From contig JAEWDX010000392.1 of NCBI GenBank assembly GCA_023389895.1, positions 1 to 7,080 of the forward strand: a stretch of 7,080 bases of DNA, read 5' to 3'. The notes beneath the pieces are model-generated. The model made no database searches. It saw only the letters and a program-made list of their open reading frames with translations, and was not told the DNA's origin. The DNA is from Bacillota bacterium (lineage in GTDB: Bacteria > Bacillota > Bacilli > Bacillales > Cytobacillaceae). A program made the position numbers and the translations under genes. Below, piece after piece: positions 1 to 6,625 of this stretch (positions are counted from its first letter, which is position 1; every line of letters begins with the position of its first letter).

Positions 1-1290
1 GGACCAATACTATGTCTTGCTGGTCCTCCGGGAGTTGGAAAAACAAGCTTAGCCCGTTCAATTGCAACTTCTTTAGATCGAAATTTTGTACGAATCTCGC
101 TCGGCGGCGTTCGGGATGAATCAGAAATTCGCGGTCATCGTAGAACGTATGTAGGGGCAATGCCAGGAAGAATTATTCAAGGAATGAAAAAAGCTGGAAC
201 GGTTAACCCTGTATTTCTGCTTGATGAAATTGACAAAATGTCCAATGATTTTCGTGGAGACCCGTCTTCAGCTATGCTTGAAGTTTTAGACCCTGAGCAA
301 AATAATAGTTTCAGCGATCATTACATCGAAGAAACATATGATCTATCAAAGGTCATGTTTATTGCAACAGCTAATGACTTAGCAACCATTCCAGGACCAT
401 TAAGAGATAGAATGGAAATCATTACAATTGCAGGCTATACAGAGCTGGAGAAAAGTCATATTGCGATTGATCATCTTTTACCGAAGCAGTTAAAAGAACA
501 TGGTTTAACAAAATCGCAGCTGCAAATTCGCGAGGAAGGCATTCAGAAAATTGTTCGTTATTATACAAGAGAAGCGGGTGTTCGAGGATTAGAACGGCAA
601 TTAGCTTCCATTTGTCGCAAAACAGCAAAAATCATTGTTTCAAGTGAGAAAAAGAGAGTTATTATTACAGAGAAGAATGTAGAAGAATTTCTTGGAAAAC
701 CAAAATTTCGCTATGGACAAGCTGAGATTGAGGATCAAGTTGGTGTTGCAACTGGACTAGCCTACACAACAGTAGGAGGCGACACATTACAAATTGAAGT
801 CTCGCTATCACCAGGAAAAGGGAAGCTTGTTTTAACAGGGAAGCTTGGTGATGTGATGAAGGAATCTGCTCAGGCTGCATTTAGCTATGTTCGTTCAAAA
901 ACGGTTGAATTAGGAATAGCAAAAGATTTTCATGAAAAATATGATATCCATATTCACGTTCCTGAAGGAGCAGTACCGAAGGACGGGCCTTCGGCAGGCA
1001 TTACAATCGCGACAGCACTTGTTTCCGCTTTAACGAGAAGACCAATTCGAAAAGAAGTAGGAATGACAGGTGAGATTACGTTAAGAGGTCGTGTCCTTCC
1101 AATAGGTGGATTGAAAGAAAAATCATTAAGCGCCCACCGTGCAGGATTGACGAAGATTATCCTTCCGAAAGACAATGAAAAGGATATTGACGATATTCCT
1201 GTAAGTGTTCGTCAGGAGCTTGAGTTTGTGCTCGTTTCCCATGTTGACGAAGTATTAGCGCATGCTTTGACTGGCGGTGCACAAGAATGA
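1..1290 (+). CDS. lon: ATP-dependent protease Lon (LonA), C-terminal part, 5' truncated by the window edge
   Basis: Cytosolic AAA+ serine protease that unfolds and degrades misfolded and regulatory proteins. The reading frame is open from base 1, giving 429 residues; LonA proteins are usually about 770-810, so the N-terminal substrate-binding domain and start lie outside. Counting from the first codon: Walker A GPPGVGKTS at 8-16, Walker B LLDEID around 73-78, sensor-1 Asn near 125 in FIATAND, arginine-finger candidate Arg137 in PLRDRME, and sensor-2 GVRG around 194-197. The protease domain follows, with catalytic Ser331 in PKDGPSAG (codon 991-993) and Lys374 in GGLKEK (codon 1120-1122). The 43-residue Ser-Lys spacing equals that of E. 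coli Lon (Ser679/Lys722), so both active sites look intact. The stop codon overlaps the engB start. Lon degrades HemA in Salmonella (known for that species); whether it does so here is not shown by the sequence. Confidence 0.97.
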   Translation, partial: GPILCLAGPPGVGKTSLARSIATSLDRNFVRISLGGVRDESEIRGHRRTYVGAMPGRIIQGMKKAGTVNPVFLLDEIDKMSNDFRGDPSSAMLEVLDPEQNNSFSDHYIEETYDLSKVMFIATANDLATIPGPLRDRMEIITIAGYTELEKSHIAIDHLLPKQLKEHGLTKSQLQIREEGIQKIVRYYTREAGVRGLERQLASICRKTAKIIVSSEKKRVIITEKNVEEFLGKPKFRYGQAEIEDQVGVATGLAYTTVGGDTLQIEVSLSPGKGKLVLTGKLGDVMKESAQAAFSYVRSKTVELGIAKDFHEKYDIHIHVPEGAVPKDGPSAGITIATALVSALTRRPIRKEVGMTGEITLRGRVLPIGGLKEKSLSAHRAGLTKIILPKDNEKDIDDIPVSVRQELEFVLVSHVDEVLAHALTGGAQE

Positions 1291-1868
1291 AAGTAACTTC
1301 AGCAGAAATTATCATCAGTGCGGTTAAGCCAGAACAATATCCAGAAGGGGGTCTCCCGGAATTTGCCCTAGCGGGTCGATCAAATGTCGGGAAATCCTCA
1401 TTTATTAATAAATTGCTTAATCGAAAAAGTTTAGCAAGAACATCATCTAAACCGGGGAAAACCCAAACATTGAATTTCTTTTTAATCAATGAACTTTTAT
1501 ATTTTGTAGATGTTCCAGGGTATGGCTATGCGAAGGTTTCGAAAAAAGAACGTGAAGCTTGGGGAAAGATGATTGAAACGTATTTAACGAAACGAGAGCA
1601 GTTGAAGACTGTCGTTTTAATTGTAGACCTACGGCATCCACCAACAAAGGATGATGTCATGATGTATGATTTCCTAAAGCATTATGAAATCCCTTGTTTG
1701 ATTGTTGCAACTAAAGCCGATAAAATTCCAAAACCCAAGTGGCAAAAGCATATTAAAATTGCGAAAGAAACATTGAATCTTGATCCAAATGATCATTTTG
1801 TTCTTTTTTCATCTGAAACCGGACAGGGAAAAGATGAAGCATGGTCAATTCTACAAAGCTATATGTAA
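1287..1868 (+). CDS. engB: Ribosome biogenesis GTP-binding protein EngB/YsxC
   Basis: A 193-residue TrmE-Era-EngA-EngB-type GTPase; the B. subtilis orthologue YsxC is essential and acts in late assembly of the 50S ribosomal subunit. All G motifs are visible: G1 GRSNVGKSS at 30-38, G2 threonines in GKTQT at 57-61, G3 DVPG at 75-78, G4 TKAD at 142-145, and G5 SSETG at 175-179. The length is normal for the family, and the N-terminus MKVTSAEIIISAVKPEQYPE is what I recall for Bacillus YsxC, supporting this ATG. The start overlaps the lon stop as ATGA, and only a modest purine stretch (GGCGGTG, 1273-1279) precedes it, so translation probably depends partly on ribosomes finishing lon. A strong terminator follows within 40 bases, so engB is the last gene of its unit. 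Confidence 0.97.
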   Translation: MKVTSAEIIISAVKPEQYPEGGLPEFALAGRSNVGKSSFINKLLNRKSLARTSSKPGKTQTLNFFLINELLYFVDVPGYGYAKVSKKEREAWGKMIETYLTKREQLKTVVLIVDLRHPPTKDDVMMYDFLKHYEIPCLIVATKADKIPKPKWQKHIKIAKETLNLDPNDHFVLFSSETGQGKDEAWSILQSYM

Positions 1869-1872
1869 TAAG

Positions 1873-1910
1873 AAAGACAGGGACGTATCACTGCCCCTGT
1901 CTTTTTATTT
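1873..1910. terminator. Intrinsic terminator shared by convergent engB and the minus-strand membrane-protein gene
   Basis: A perfect 10-bp stem pairs AAAGACAGGG (1873-1882) with CCCTGTCTTT (1895-1904) around a 12-base loop. A T-rich run (TTTTTATTTTC) follows on the plus strand, beginning inside the right arm. On the minus strand the same stem is followed by a less pure T-rich tract (TTTCTTATTAC), so it could also end the convergent gene. That gene's stop codon (1905-1907) touches the stem. Clear as an engB terminator; its bidirectional use is inference. Confidence 0.85.
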
Positions 1911-2390
1911 TCTTTTTATAAAAAGGAAATAGACGCCAATAACAATTAGAGTAACCGGCCAATATTTCCAAATGGATGAAACATCTGTATCTAGTAAACC
2001 AAGCCATTCATTAATTCGATCATAAAATAATAGCACGATTGCAAGGATTAAAAAGAGTAGTCCTTGAAATAAACCCGTACCTGTCTTTTGATGTTGAAGT
2101 ATAAAACCGAGAGCAATGATTAAAATAAAAATACCGATATGGTCTGGCCATATTTCAAGGCGATTGACGATATGAAAATGTAAACCAAAGCCAGTAAGGA
2201 TAACACCGGGAAGAATAGCATGATAGTCACGAGCTCCATACCCTTGGATTAAAAAAGCAATTCCAACAATCATGAGCAATGTTGGCCAGACGAAATAAGG
2301 CTGAAGCCAAGCAATATTTGACTGCTGCAATGAAAAATAGGCTCCAAAGCCAATAAGAATAATGCCTGAGATAATTTGTTGATTTTTCAT
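1905..2390 (-). CDS. Small six-helix membrane protein, LiaI/LiaF-like transmembrane repeat family; function unknown
   Basis: A 161-residue, very hydrophobic protein with about six predicted membrane segments (roughly residues 6-22, 33-50, 59-76, 84-99, 106-123 and 143-158), no signal peptide and a basic C-terminus (IKRK). It appears to be three degenerate copies of a two-helix unit. First helices start with a glycine motif (SGIILIGFG at 8, PGVILTGFG at 61, and a worn QGLLFLIL at 109). Second helices start at a Trp-Pro pair (W35-P36, W81-P82, W144-P145) followed by aliphatic residues and glycine. This pattern resembles the LiaI/LiaF-like transmembrane region (DUF5668-type). The soluble C-terminal domain of true LiaF is absent, so a LiaF role in envelope stress should not be assumed. 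A start at 2390 is supported by an upstream GCGGTG and by the helix beginning at once. It converges on engB and diverges from hemA. Family assignment is from memory of the motif, not a search. Confidence 0.8.
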   Translation of the reverse strand: MKNQQIISGIILIGFGAYFSLQQSNIAWLQPYFVWPTLLMIVGIAFLIQGYGARDYHAILPGVILTGFGLHFHIVNRLEIWPDHIGIFILIIALGFILQHQKTGTGLFQGLLFLILAIVLLFYDRINEWLGLLDTDVSSIWKYWPVTLIVIGVYFLFIKRK

Positions 2391-2440
2391 ATAACACCGC
2401 TTCCAATATGGTTCACTTGAATCTGTTGTTCTTTTTTGTT

Positions 2441-2468
2441 ACTGTACATATGAGGGGCATTTTGTCGA
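2441..2468 (-). promoter_or_regulatory. Candidate SigA promoter for the minus-strand membrane-protein gene
   Basis: Read on the minus strand, TCGACA (2468-2463, five of six matches to TTGACA) and TACAGT (2446-2441, four of six to TATAAT) are separated by 16 bases. Transcription would start near 2434, leaving a leader of about 45 bases before the ATG at 2390. The -10 is weak and A+T-rich DNA yields such matches by chance, so this is tentative. Confidence 0.3.
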
Positions 2469-2507
2469 AACACTAAAAAGCTAGAATTAATATTTCAATT
2501 TTAATTA

Positions 2508-2523
2508 AAGCAGAATTCTGCTT
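2508..2523. repeat. Perfect 16-bp palindrome upstream of hemA (possible operator)
   Basis: AAGCAGAATTCTGCTT reads identically on both strands, with 8-base half-sites and no spacer. It lies in the divergent intergenic region, centred about 70 bases upstream of the proposed hemA -10 and about 70 bases upstream of the proposed minus-strand -10. A dimeric DNA-binding protein could use it; as RNA it would fold into a six-pair hairpin with an AATT loop, but no clean T-run follows on either strand, so it does not look like a terminator. I do not recognise it as a known operator. The palindrome itself is certain; a regulatory role is inference. Confidence 0.45.
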
Positions 2524-2562
2524 CATTTACCATATTAATTCATGATCTGTTCACAATTCGTC

Positions 2563-2591
2563 TTAAATAAAATGGTAAGAAATGCTACAAT
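2563..2591 (+). promoter_or_regulatory. Likely SigA promoter of the hem operon (extended -10)
   Basis: TGCTACAAT (2583-2591) is an extended -10: TG, one base, then TACAAT, five of six matches to TATAAT. With a 17-base spacer the -35 position is TTAAAT (2563-2568), only three of six matches to TTGACA, a weakness that an extended -10 can offset. Transcription would start near 2598, about 38 bases before the hemA ATG. No better combination is visible in the intergenic region. Confidence 0.55.
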
Positions 2592-2635
2592 TTATTTAGT
2601 TTAAACTGTAACTTAAGTGGGGGTGTCATCTTTAC

Positions 2636-3982
2636 ATGCATATATTAGTTGTCGGTCTAAACTATAAAACAGCCCCTGTGGAAATTCGCGAGCGGTTGAC
2701 ATTTAATCCTTCTCAGTTATCGGAGGCAATGAAGACTTTAAAAGAGAAAAAAAGCATCCTTGAGAATGTCATTTTGTCAACATGTAATCGAACTGAAATT
2801 TATGCGGTTGTTGATCAGCTTCATACAGGCCGATATTATATTAAAGAATTTTTATCAGAGTGGTTTAATATAGAAACGAAAGAGTTTTCCCCTTTCTTGT
2901 TTATTTACGAACAAGATGGTGCCGTCGATCATTTATTTAATGTTGCTTGTGGGCTAAACTCAATGATTCTTGGTGAAACGCAAATTTTAGGACAAGTGCG
3001 TACTAGCTTCCTTCAAGCACAGGAGGAAAGTTCAACAGGAACGATATTTAATCAATTATTTAAACAAGTAATCACACTTGCTAAACGTGCTCATTCTGAA
3101 ACAGATATCGGTGCTAATGCGGTTTCTGTTAGTTATGCAGCGGTTGAATTGGCAAAGAAAATCTTTGGCTCATTAGCGAATAAGCATATCCTCATTCTTG
3201 GTGCAGGGAAAATGGGAGAACTAGCGATCCAAAATCTTCATGCTAATGGTGCAAGTAAGGTAACGGTTATTAACCGAACATTTGAAAAGGCACAAGATTT
3301 AGCAAGCCGTTATGAAGGAAATGCGAAGACATTGAGGGAGCTTCAATGTGCTCTAATTGAAGCTGATATACTTATTAGTTCAACAGGAGCGGCAGAATTT
3401 GTCGTAACGAAAGAAATGATGAGTGATGTACAAAGACTAAGAAAAGGAAAGCCTTTGTTTATGGTCGATATTGCTGTTCCTCGTGATCTAGATCCACAGC
3501 TTTCCGAATTAGATAGTGTTTTCTTATATGATATTGATGATCTCGAAGGCATTGTTGAGGCAAATCTCCAAGAGCGGAAAAAAGCTGCCAGTCTCATTCA
3601 GATTATGATTGAAAAAGAAATCGTTGAATTTAAGCAGTGGGTTAATATGCTTGGGGTTGTCCCTGTCATTTCCGCATTAAGAGAAAAGGCATTAGCAATT
3701 CAAGCTGAAACAATGAATAGTATTGAGAGAAAAATGCCTAATTTGAGTGAGAGAGATAAGAAGGTTTTAAATAAGCATACAAAAAGTATCATCAATCAAT
3801 TATTAAAGGATCCGATTTTACAAGCTAAAGAATTAGCTGGAAGTAAGGATGCTGATGAGTCTTTAGACTTATTCGTGAAAATCTTTAATATTGAAGAACT
3901 TGTTCTAAAGCAGCAGGAAGTGACAGAAGTCGACCGAAGGCACTCTAACGCTTATTCACCACAGGCTTCCTTTCAATCGTAG
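2636..3982 (+). CDS. hemA: Glutamyl-tRNA reductase HemA
   Basis: NADPH-dependent enzyme of the C5 pathway that reduces glutamyl-tRNA(Glu) to glutamate-1-semialdehyde, the first committed step of tetrapyrrole synthesis. 448 residues, normal length. The catalytic domain carries the nucleophilic Cys50 in LSTCNRTE, with GETQILGQVR at 113-122 in the tRNA/substrate region. The NADPH-binding domain has GAGKMGE at 189-195, and a helical dimerisation domain covers roughly 315-425. The last 20 residues or so form a polar tail that looks poorly conserved. The N-terminus MHILVVGLNYKTAPVEIRER is the family signature, fixing the ATG. AAGTGGGGGTG (2615-2625) lies 10 bases before it. First gene of the haem operon, with a plausible extended -10 promoter upstream. 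In B. subtilis the operon is PerR-repressed and HemA is kept low by HemX and haem; I see no convincing Per box here. Confidence 0.98.
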   Translation: MHILVVGLNYKTAPVEIRERLTFNPSQLSEAMKTLKEKKSILENVILSTCNRTEIYAVVDQLHTGRYYIKEFLSEWFNIETKEFSPFLFIYEQDGAVDHLFNVACGLNSMILGETQILGQVRTSFLQAQEESSTGTIFNQLFKQVITLAKRAHSETDIGANAVSVSYAAVELAKKIFGSLANKHILILGAGKMGELAIQNLHANGASKVTVINRTFEKAQDLASRYEGNAKTLRELQCALIEADILISSTGAAEFVVTKEMMSDVQRLRKGKPLFMVDIAVPRDLDPQLSELDSVFLYDIDDLEGIVEANLQERKKAASLIQIMIEKEIVEFKQWVNMLGVVPVISALREKALAIQAETMNSIERKMPNLSERDKKVLNKHTKSIINQLLKDPILQAKELAGSKDADESLDLFVKIFNIEELVLKQQEVTEVDRRHSNAYSPQASFQS

Positions 3983-3989
3983 AAGGGGT
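3981..3989 (+). promoter_or_regulatory. Ribosome binding site of hemX overlapping the hemA stop
   Basis: AGAAGGGGT begins inside the TAG stop of hemA (3980-3982). The GGGG run ends 8 bases before the ATG at 3997, which supports this hemX start. The overlap of stop and Shine-Dalgarno suggests re-initiation or coupling between hemA and hemX. Confidence 0.7.
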
Positions 3990-3996
3990 ACTGTTT

Positions 3997-4824
3997 ATGT
4001 TTGATATCTATATGGCAAGACTGTATGAAACAACAGTTATCCTATATGCCTTTAGTATTCTATTATATTTTGTTGATTATCTAATGACTAACCGGAAGGC
4101 AAATAGAATCGCCTTCTGGTTACTTGCGTTTGTATGGATTTTACAAACTATATTTTTAATACTGGTAATGTTGAAAACTGGAAGATTTCCTGTTCTGACG
4201 ATTTCGGAAGGGCTTTATTTTTATGCATGGATTTTAATTTCATTTTCCTTAGTATTTAATCGTTTGCTAAATATGGATTTTATCATCTTTTTTACGAATG
4301 TTCTTGGCTTTATTATGATCGCCATCCATTCTTTCGCACCATTGCAAATCGAGTCAACTGTTACGGTTCAGCAGCTTCTTTCTGAACTTGTGCTTATTCA
4401 TATTACAGTAGGAATTCTATCATATGGAGCATTTTCTTTGTCTTTTGTGTTTTCGCTTCTTTATTTAATTCAATATGATCTTTTAAAAAGAAAGAAATGG
4501 GGAAGACGTTTAATCCGTCTTGCAGATTTGTCCAGTCTTGAGAAAATGTCCTTTTTATTTAATGTTATTGGTGTCCCAATGCTAATGATTAGCCTTATTC
4601 TAGGAATACAGAAAGCTTTTTTGAAAGTACCTGATTTGAATTGGTATGATGCAAAGGTTGTTGGTTCATTTATTGTTTTAGCTGTTTACAGCATTTATTT
4701 ATATTTAAAAGTTGGCAAAGGACTAAGTGGCAAAAATTTAGCTCTATGGAATATTGCCTCATTTTTAATCGTCTTAATAAATTTCTTTTTATTTGGTAAA
4801 CTATCTAATTTCCACATTTGGTAA
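3997..4824 (+). CDS. hemX: HemX, integral membrane regulator of HemA level (cytochrome c assembly CcsA-like fold)
   Basis: A 275-residue polytopic protein with about eight membrane helices (roughly 12-30, 38-58, 72-90, 94-112, 131-159, 186-206, 221-237 and 249-267). It has the CcsA-like signature of a helix containing a conserved histidine (H135 in LIHITVGILSYGAF), another at H111, and H273 near the C-terminus. These could contact haem, but that is inference. The tryptophan-rich WWD haem-handling motif of true cytochrome c synthases is not present, and the position directly after hemA identifies it as HemX. In B. subtilis HemX reduces the amount of HemA by an incompletely understood post-transcriptional mechanism. 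Length is as expected. The start follows hemA by 14 bases, with a Shine-Dalgarno at 3981-3989. It is followed by a 79-bp gap before hemC. Confidence 0.93.
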   Translation: MFDIYMARLYETTVILYAFSILLYFVDYLMTNRKANRIAFWLLAFVWILQTIFLILVMLKTGRFPVLTISEGLYFYAWILISFSLVFNRLLNMDFIIFFTNVLGFIMIAIHSFAPLQIESTVTVQQLLSELVLIHITVGILSYGAFSLSFVFSLLYLIQYDLLKRKKWGRRLIRLADLSSLEKMSFLFNVIGVPMLMISLILGIQKAFLKVPDLNWYDAKVVGSFIVLAVYSIYLYLKVGKGLSGKNLALWNIASFLIVLINFFLFGKLSNFHIW

Positions 4825-4854
4825 TTCGAAGTTGGAGTTCATTAGACTCCGAAT
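4824..4854 (+). other. Imperfect stem-loop in the 79-bp hemX-hemC gap
   Basis: The right arm ACTCCGAAT (4846-4854) can pair with ATTCG (4824-4828) and GAGT (4835-4838), leaving a 6-base bulge on the left side and a 7-base loop. Only scattered T's follow (ATTTCTTAG), so it is not a convincing terminator. AGACT (4844-4848), which overlaps the right arm, could instead pair with AGTCT (4862-4866). The remaining gap holds only the hemC ribosome binding site. Possibly an RNA processing or stability element, or nothing. Confidence 0.3.
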
Positions 4855-4903
4855 ATTTCTTAGTCTGTAAAGATTAGCATGCATTTCATTATAGGAGGCT
4901 GTC

Positions 4904-5836
4904 ATGAGAAAGATTATTGTAGGTTCACGTAGAAGTAAGCTTGCTTTAACACAAACAAATTGGGTGATTAATCAATTAAAAGCAATCGATCCAACCTTCG
5001 AATTTGAAGTGAAAGAAATTGTCACAAAAGGGGATAGAATCTTAGATGTTACTCTTTCAAAGGTAGGCGGAAAAGGCTTGTTCGTAAAGGAAATTGAACA
5101 GGCAATGCTGAATAAAGAAATTGATATGGCTGTACATAGCATGAAGGATATGCCAGCGATTCTTCCAGAAGGATTAGTGATTGGGTGTATTCCAAAGAGA
5201 GAAGATCATCGCGATGTGATTATTTCAAAGGGGCATATTAAATTTGATGACCTTAAAGATGGAGCGATCGTTGGGACGTCGAGTCTACGTCGGTCAGCCC
5301 AGCTTTTGGCGAGACGCCCAGATCTTGAAATCAAATGGATTAGAGGAAATATTGATACTCGCTTAGAAAAATTAGAAAATGAAGAATATGATGCAATTCT
5401 CCTTGCTGCGGCTGGACTAAAAAGATTAGGTTGGGCAGAGGATGTAATAACAGAGCATTTAGATCCAGATATTTGCTTACCTGCTATCGGACAAGGTGCT
5501 CTTTCAATTGAATGTCGCGGCGATGATGAAGAGCTTCTAAGCTTATTGACGAAATTCACTTGTAAAGAAACAGATCGTGCTGTAAGAGCAGAGCGTGCTT
5601 TCCTTCATAAAATGGAAGGTGGCTGCCAAGTACCAATTGCAGGTTATGCAGAATTGAATGGTCATGAAGAGATCGTATTAACAACCCTTGTCGGTTCACC
5701 TGATGGAAAGATCATTTATTCAGAGCAAACGAAGGGAACTGACCCAGATCGGGTTGGCATCGAAGCGGCAAATCGTTTAATTAAAAAAGGGGCGAAGGCA
5801 TTAATAGATAAGGTGAAAGAGGAGCTGGATGCTTAA
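4904..5836 (+). CDS. hemC: Porphobilinogen deaminase (hydroxymethylbilane synthase) HemC
   Basis: Cytosolic enzyme that joins four porphobilinogen molecules into the linear tetrapyrrole hydroxymethylbilane. 310 residues, normal length. Diagnostic features in order: GSRRSKLAL at 7-15; the catalytic aspartate Asp82 in HSMKDMP; GTSSLRRSAQL at 124-134 with substrate-binding arginines; RGNIDTRL at 147-154; LPAIGQGAL at 192-200; and Cys241 in GGCQVPIA, the attachment site of the dipyrromethane cofactor. The N-terminus MRKIIVGSRRSKLA is typical. AGGAGG (4893-4898) sits 5 bases before the ATG, the strongest ribosome binding site in the window, which fits independent initiation after the hemX-hemC gap. 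The stop codon is immediately followed by the hemD ATG. Confidence 0.98.
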   Translation: MRKIIVGSRRSKLALTQTNWVINQLKAIDPTFEFEVKEIVTKGDRILDVTLSKVGGKGLFVKEIEQAMLNKEIDMAVHSMKDMPAILPEGLVIGCIPKREDHRDVIISKGHIKFDDLKDGAIVGTSSLRRSAQLLARRPDLEIKWIRGNIDTRLEKLENEEYDAILLAAAGLKRLGWAEDVITEHLDPDICLPAIGQGALSIECRGDDEELLSLLTKFTCKETDRAVRAERAFLHKMEGGCQVPIAGYAELNGHEEIVLTTLVGSPDGKIIYSEQTKGTDPDRVGIEAANRLIKKGAKALIDKVKEELDA

Positions 5837-6625
5837 ATGAACGATCCCGTCCTCCCGTTAAGCGGAAAAACAGTTCTTGTTCCTCGAGGAGAAGGACAAG
5901 CAAAAGCCTTCTCTGATCTGATTGAAAGCTTCGGGGGAAGTCCAGTTGAAATCCCCCTCATTGCCTTTAAGCCTGTCGATACATCGGATGAATTACTTTC
6001 GACAATAAACCAGTTGAACACATATGACTGGATTATTTTTACGAGCAATGTAACAGTAGAAACGTTTTTTTCTTTTATTGATCCTTCAAATAATAGAATC
6101 AACTCGAAAATTGCGGTAATTGGAAAAAGAACAGAACGCTGTTTAACGAATTTAGGAATAAGCGTTGATTTTACACCGAATGTTTATGTTGCAGAAGGAT
6201 TTGTTGAGGAATTTCTTCCTTTTATCCAACCGGGAATGAAGGTGTTAATTCCAAAAGGAAATTTAGCGAGAGATTATATTTGCACGTCTTTAAAAGAAAA
6301 AGGGGTATTTGTTGATGAAATTATCATTTATCAAACTTATTTTCCCGAAGGAAACAGAGAGCGCTTAAAGGAAGAATTGAGCAATAAAAGCTTAAATATT
6401 CTTACTTTCACTAGTCCTTCAACGGTTGATCATTTAATGGCTGTTGTACAAGAAAATAATCTTTATCAGCAGTTAAATGAGTGCATAATTGGCTGTATCG
6501 GACCGATTACGACAAAACGAGCAGAATATTATCATTTGTCGGTGCATAGCTCACCTGATATATACACGGTAAAGGATATGTTGGAAAGCATTATTGCGTA
6601 TCTAAAAAGGAGTGATTCAAAATGA
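5837..6625 (+). CDS. hemD: Uroporphyrinogen-III synthase HemD
   Basis: Cytosolic enzyme that cyclises hydroxymethylbilane with inversion of ring D to give uroporphyrinogen III, the precursor of haem and sirohaem. 262 residues, typical. The family diverges strongly in sequence, so identification rests on the two-domain pattern and position. Visible blocks: SGKTVLVPRGEGQA at 9-22, DWIIFTSNVTV at 64-74, KIAVIGKRTE at 91-100, VLIPKGNLARD at 136-146, TFTSPSTVDH at 190-199, CIGPITTKRA at 220-229 and the terminal YTVKDMLE at 243-250. The ATG abuts the hemC stop (TAAATG). Its Shine-Dalgarno, AGAGGAG (5818-5824), lies inside hemC with a rather long 12-base spacing, so translational coupling to hemC is likely. 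Its stop overlaps the hemB start. Confidence 0.96.
   Translation: MNDPVLPLSGKTVLVPRGEGQAKAFSDLIESFGGSPVEIPLIAFKPVDTSDELLSTINQLNTYDWIIFTSNVTVETFFSFIDPSNNRINSKIAVIGKRTERCLTNLGISVDFTPNVYVAEGFVEEFLPFIQPGMKVLIPKGNLARDYICTSLKEKGVFVDEIIIYQTYFPEGNRERLKEELSNKSLNILTFTSPSTVDHLMAVVQENNLYQQLNECIIGCIGPITTKRAEYYHLSVHSSPDIYTVKDMLESIIAYLKRSDSK

Noticed and set aside
422..1489. Several open frames on the minus strand opposite lon and engB
   Set aside because: They lie fully or mostly inside well-identified plus-strand genes, their translations show no recognisable domain, and no suitable ribosome binding site or promoter context was seen.
2508..2523. The palindrome as an intrinsic terminator
   Set aside because: The potential hairpin is short with an AATT loop, and neither strand has an uninterrupted T-run after it; it also lies between two divergent genes, where no terminator is needed.
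3343..3597. Minus-strand open frame within hemA
   Set aside because: Shadow of the hemA coding sequence; its serine/arginine-rich composition is typical of an antisense frame.
3997..4824. Cytochrome c maturation protein CcsA/ResC instead of HemX
   Set aside because: The fold is related, but the tryptophan-rich WWD motif is missing and the gene lies directly between hemA and hemC, the position of hemX.
4825..4903. A separate promoter for hemC in the hemX-hemC gap
   Set aside because: Tested pairings such as TTAGAC (4842-4847) with bases near 4865-4873 give at most about half-matches to the -10 consensus, so no promoter is supported.
5206..6102. Minus-strand open frames within hemC and hemD
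   Set aside because: Overlap confidently assigned haem genes completely or nearly so, and resemble no known protein.
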